Below are positions 59,782 to 64,000 of a stretch of DNA of 64,000 bases, one piece after another (within the stretch, counting starts at the first letter, position 1; every line of letters starts with the position of its first letter). Location of the stretch: contig NBBA01000010.1 of assembly GCA_002794785.1 (NCBI GenBank), positions 868,001-932,000 on the forward strand. Reading direction: 5' to 3'. Below the pieces are notes generated by a model. The model worked only from the letters and a program-made list of their open reading frames with translations. It was not told where the DNA came from and made no database searches. The position numbers and the translations under genes were made by a program. Source of the DNA: Coniferiporia sulphurascens (lineage: Eukaryota; Basidiomycota; Agaricomycetes; Hymenochaetales; Hymenochaetaceae).

Positions 59782-61583
59782 GGTTGCCAGTATTGCGGCG
59801 GCACGTTCGCCGCGGTGGTTCAAGTCGGACGGCGGCGGCGGCGACGCGTTCCGTCACACGTTGCATCTGTAACGGACCACGTGCCTGGTCGCTGATTTAT
59901 TTTAAATTCGGCAACTGAGCTTCAAAGTTTTCCTCTCAAATTCCACCCGTAAAATTGACCCCTTCACAAGAATAGGGGACACTGCTTCGCGTCTCTAATG
60001 CGCTCTTCCTCCACTCGCCGCTGGCGAAAGCGTGCCTTTAGAGGCATCAATGTTCGAGATCCCAGGCACCCGAGACTCTGCAGAACGAATTTCCATTACC
60101 GCTTCTTAACGACGCTCCAGCGTTACAGGCGCACAAACGTAAGCGCAATGGGCCTGGCTTTTGATACTAGTACTGTACGTCTGAGTGATTCCCGTATTCT
60201 TCCATGATACCAAGACGCAAGACTATTCGGAACATGGAGTCCTACGGCTTTTCGGTCATCCTACATTTCTTGGGCTGAGATGAGGATTTGAAAGCTCGAA
60301 GGTGTCCTCGCACGATCTCTGTTCCTGATTATGTCGGCACATACGTACTTGCAGACGAACTCCTAGGCCTTGTGCTCGTGAAACCCCGGTTTCGCATTAT
60401 TTACCCGGCTCTCATGCTCAGGAGGTATCACCGCCCCCAACTAAATCCTTAGCGATGCCTGCGGTCTCTCCTTCATTGCCGGAAGCTATTGGAACCCTGA
60501 TTATGCGGCGCCGGTGTGGCTGGCCACTTGGCTGTGGTTTGCGGGCGCAGCTCTCGTATTATACAGACATCCGGAAGTACCCCACCATGTTGTTTACACG
60601 TTCCTGAGCGATCGCGGCGGGTAATGTGAAATAAATTGACTATTGTACTATCATCAGCTACGAGTGAGTGTCTTTCACTTGATCAGTGCCTTGGTTGATG
60701 GAATTTTTTGATATGTAATATACTCGTGACAAAAGGCCACGATCAATACTGGGCGTTGATGAACAAAAATAGACTTCGGGTGCAACCTAATTTCACCAAA
60801 AGCTCAGACTTTATTTGGCGCGTGGTATGGAACATGACCCTTTGCCTAAGAAGTAGGAGGCTTTAACGGGCATATGCAATGAGAATTATGCGACGCTAAT
60901 ATGACGCAGGCGCTAATTGGTTATACAACCATCCGAATAGTCGACCGATTCTTCTTGATTCAGGGGTTCAGCCTCTTCATGCATATACTAAATGATGGGC
61001 CCGAGAGCCCACTCCGAGGACACCAAGATGTAGAAATGAAAATTACTGAAATTTGTTAGCCATTCACTCGCATTGAGCACGCGCATCAATGCGAAATATT
61101 CAAGTTTCCGTCATACTAACTTGCAGTGGTATTAGCTCGCAGCGCGCTTAAGAAGGCGAAGGAGCGCGTTCGCGGATCCCGCCGAACCGTCTGCACATCG
61201 GTACGGTGGGGAAGATGCGGAGCGGATGCAAAAAGCATGCCATAAATTACTGTCAGATGTCGCAATGTCCTGTATGCGGCCTCAGGGGACCAAGTATAAT
61301 TTGGGACTCTAAGCTCTATACTTGGGACCGTCAGGGAGACGCCTAAGGTTACATGTCGTTAACATAACCATTCGCAATGCCCGATCCGAATGGGGTGGAT
61401 CGAAGTGAGACCGGAAGACCTTTGGTCGATGCCAGATTCCGTTCTATGTAGATTTATTGCCTTTTGGATGTTCCTGCGGGCTGTTTTCTCGTCACCGATT
61501 CAAGTTGTCTCAAGGAATGTTGTTACTCGCTTTCCCGCTCTTTCTGCGCCTCCCGGTGGTGCACATTCTTGCGTAACCGCATC
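59782..61583. other. Divergent intergenic region between CND1 and the glucanase
   Basis: About 1.8 kb with both promoters and no supported gene. CACGTG at 59878-59883 is near the CND1 start. Short open frames (59998-60207 and others) show no domain. Confidence 0.6.
59878..59883. promoter_or_regulatory. CACGTG motif upstream of CND1
   Basis: The palindrome lies 97 bp before the CND1 ATG, in the context ggacCACGTGcctg. The same core precedes separase twice. Confidence 0.45.
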
Positions 61584-61590
61584 TATATAA
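61584..61590 (+). promoter_or_regulatory. TATA box of the glucanase gene
   Basis: TATATAA lies 64 bp ahead of the ATG, in a good position for a short leader. Confidence 0.6.
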
Positions 61591-61653
61591 GCTCAATGCT
61601 ATCCCTCCCATATCCACAGCGCTCCAGGCCAAACTCCCTCTTTCATTTCACCA

Positions 61654-63124
<1,471 letters not shown>

Positions 63125-63552
63125 GCCCTACTAGTCTTTCACTTCTCCCCTCTTGCTCCAATACTCAAGGCACTCCTTTCCATTTGTCGCTTCCCCCTAC
63201 TTTTCATAAACTCAATTACCGGAGTTGGCTGTGTTTTAGTGACTATCTCCCTGATATCCCCTCCGACTTCACATCGAGTGTTTAAAGTCAGTGAGGAGTA
63301 ATGAACGTGCGAATTATTCCTGCTTGCGTTCATGCGTTTCGTCGCCCTTAAAACCCCACCCCTTTTGTTCCGGAAGCAGACTTTCAGTATATTATTTTGA
63401 TGTCATTGGTAACCAAGTGACACTGTTTTCTCGAGACCTGAGTTCGAGTCACTCCTTGGCGGTGATCGGCGCAGTGTAAGTTGCAAGATTTGTGGCTGGC
63501 TCCGTATTACGTACTACGGAATCATGCGGATTACATAGTCCATGTCCACGTT
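63125..63552. other. Glucanase 3' region, no gene seen
   Basis: CT-rich 3' UTR-like DNA, then A/T-rich spacer. A segment near 63405-63455 looks faintly like a tRNA (gagttcgagtc) but does not fold. Confidence 0.55.
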
Positions 63553-64000
63553 TCACGTTCCAGACCAGCGGAAACATTTCCTCAGACCGTCTAGCATATA
63601 AATTGGATGAAGGGTTTCAAACACTATCACCCGCAACACCCGGTGCTCCGCATCACCAAGGAGCTCCAGCGCGTGCGGTCTTCGTCCGAGACTGCCCTCA
63701 AACTCAATTGAATTGTCTAAACCCTTCAACAAGACTCCTAGCTGAAAATACAGGAGCTCTCCCCATATACCATTTCTCAGTAAGTATAGGGTCTGTGCCC
63801 TTGTTAAGTCTGCCCTGTTTCTTCTACCCTTTCGTAATGATGCTGATTTCGGAAACTCGAATGTATTTGAGCCGATGCCTTCTCGTAGCGACAAATATCC
63901 CCCCCTCCCAAAGAATACACATCCCCTTAGTATGACCCGTCACACCCTCAGTGATAGCTTCATTGACTTCTGGTGCTCTCCGCAGTAAACCGTTAGTTCT
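63553..64000 (-). pseudogene. FunK1 kinase fragment at the right edge
   Basis: On the minus strand an open frame from the window edge region to a TGA at 63553 contains VIVFETLHPIYMLDGLRKCF. It matches TIVFEVLVPIYKLDNLGKFKKCF of the intact FunK1 gene, just before that gene's intron, and a similar ELL.....EHRV context precedes it. The matching part stops at KCFR, and no HRD or DWD C-lobe follows in the next 400 bp. It is therefore a truncated third copy, whose N-terminal part may lie beyond the window. A real 3' exon far downstream cannot be ruled out. Confidence 0.65.

Noticed and set aside
63400..63460. tRNA-like segment with gagttcgagtc
   Set aside because: The T-stem does not pair and no D or anticodon arm can be drawn.

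Overview
The window is nuclear DNA of a filamentous basidiomycete, most likely an Agaricomycete. This rests on dense short introns (about 50-75 nt, GT...AG, up to 28 in one gene), GC-rich codons, a Tps2-type trehalose phosphatase, a P3A plasma-membrane proton ATPase, and several copies of the FunK1 kinase family, which is strongly expanded in mushroom-forming fungi. It holds nine genes I trust, with exon structures rebuilt by hand from splice sites and reading phase: a Zn(II)2Cys6 regulator (420-1229, +), TPS2 (7715-11186, +), separase ESP1 (12026-19237, +), phosphatidylinositol-4-phosphate 5-kinase MSS4 (20107-22748, +), an intact FunK1 kinase (33148-36111, -), PMA1 (43500-46793, +), UDP-glucose:glycoprotein glucosyltransferase (47419-54134, +), condensin subunit CND1 (54549-59781, -) and a secreted GH5 exo-beta-1,3-glucanase (61654-63124, +). 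Seven of these belong to conserved housekeeping families: sugar stress, cell division, membrane energetics, ER quality control and the cell wall.

The accessory part lies between MSS4 and PMA1 (about 22.7-43.5 kb). Two FunK1 genes stand in tandem on the minus strand. The proximal one (33148-36111) is intact and carries an in-frame minisatellite. The distal one (24951-31595) is a pseudogene cut into four blocks by three insertions, besides stops and a frameshift. Two insertions are copies of one small element, 819 bp and an internally deleted 253 bp version, each with 5-bp target duplications. The third is a 2.86-kb element with terminal inverted repeats of about 200 bp. Those repeats carry pol III A/B-box-like motifs and end in a near-perfect palindrome. 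The interior holds three different repeat arrays and a possible three-exon gene, and the left arm was itself hit by a 199-bp poly(A)-tailed retroposon with a perfect 13-bp target duplication. A 667-bp TA-flanked MITE sits at 39153-39819, and a third FunK1 relic runs off the right edge.

The stretches 1230-7649 and 36112-43499 hold no gene I can support. Splicing oddities are worth a look: the glucanase has an intron that reads correctly only with a GA...AG boundary, separase and UGGT each appear to use a GC...AG intron, and the zinc-cluster regulator has a 57-nt intron, in frame and without stops, inside its DNA-binding motif. All gene models come from reading the sequence alone, without transcript data or database searches.
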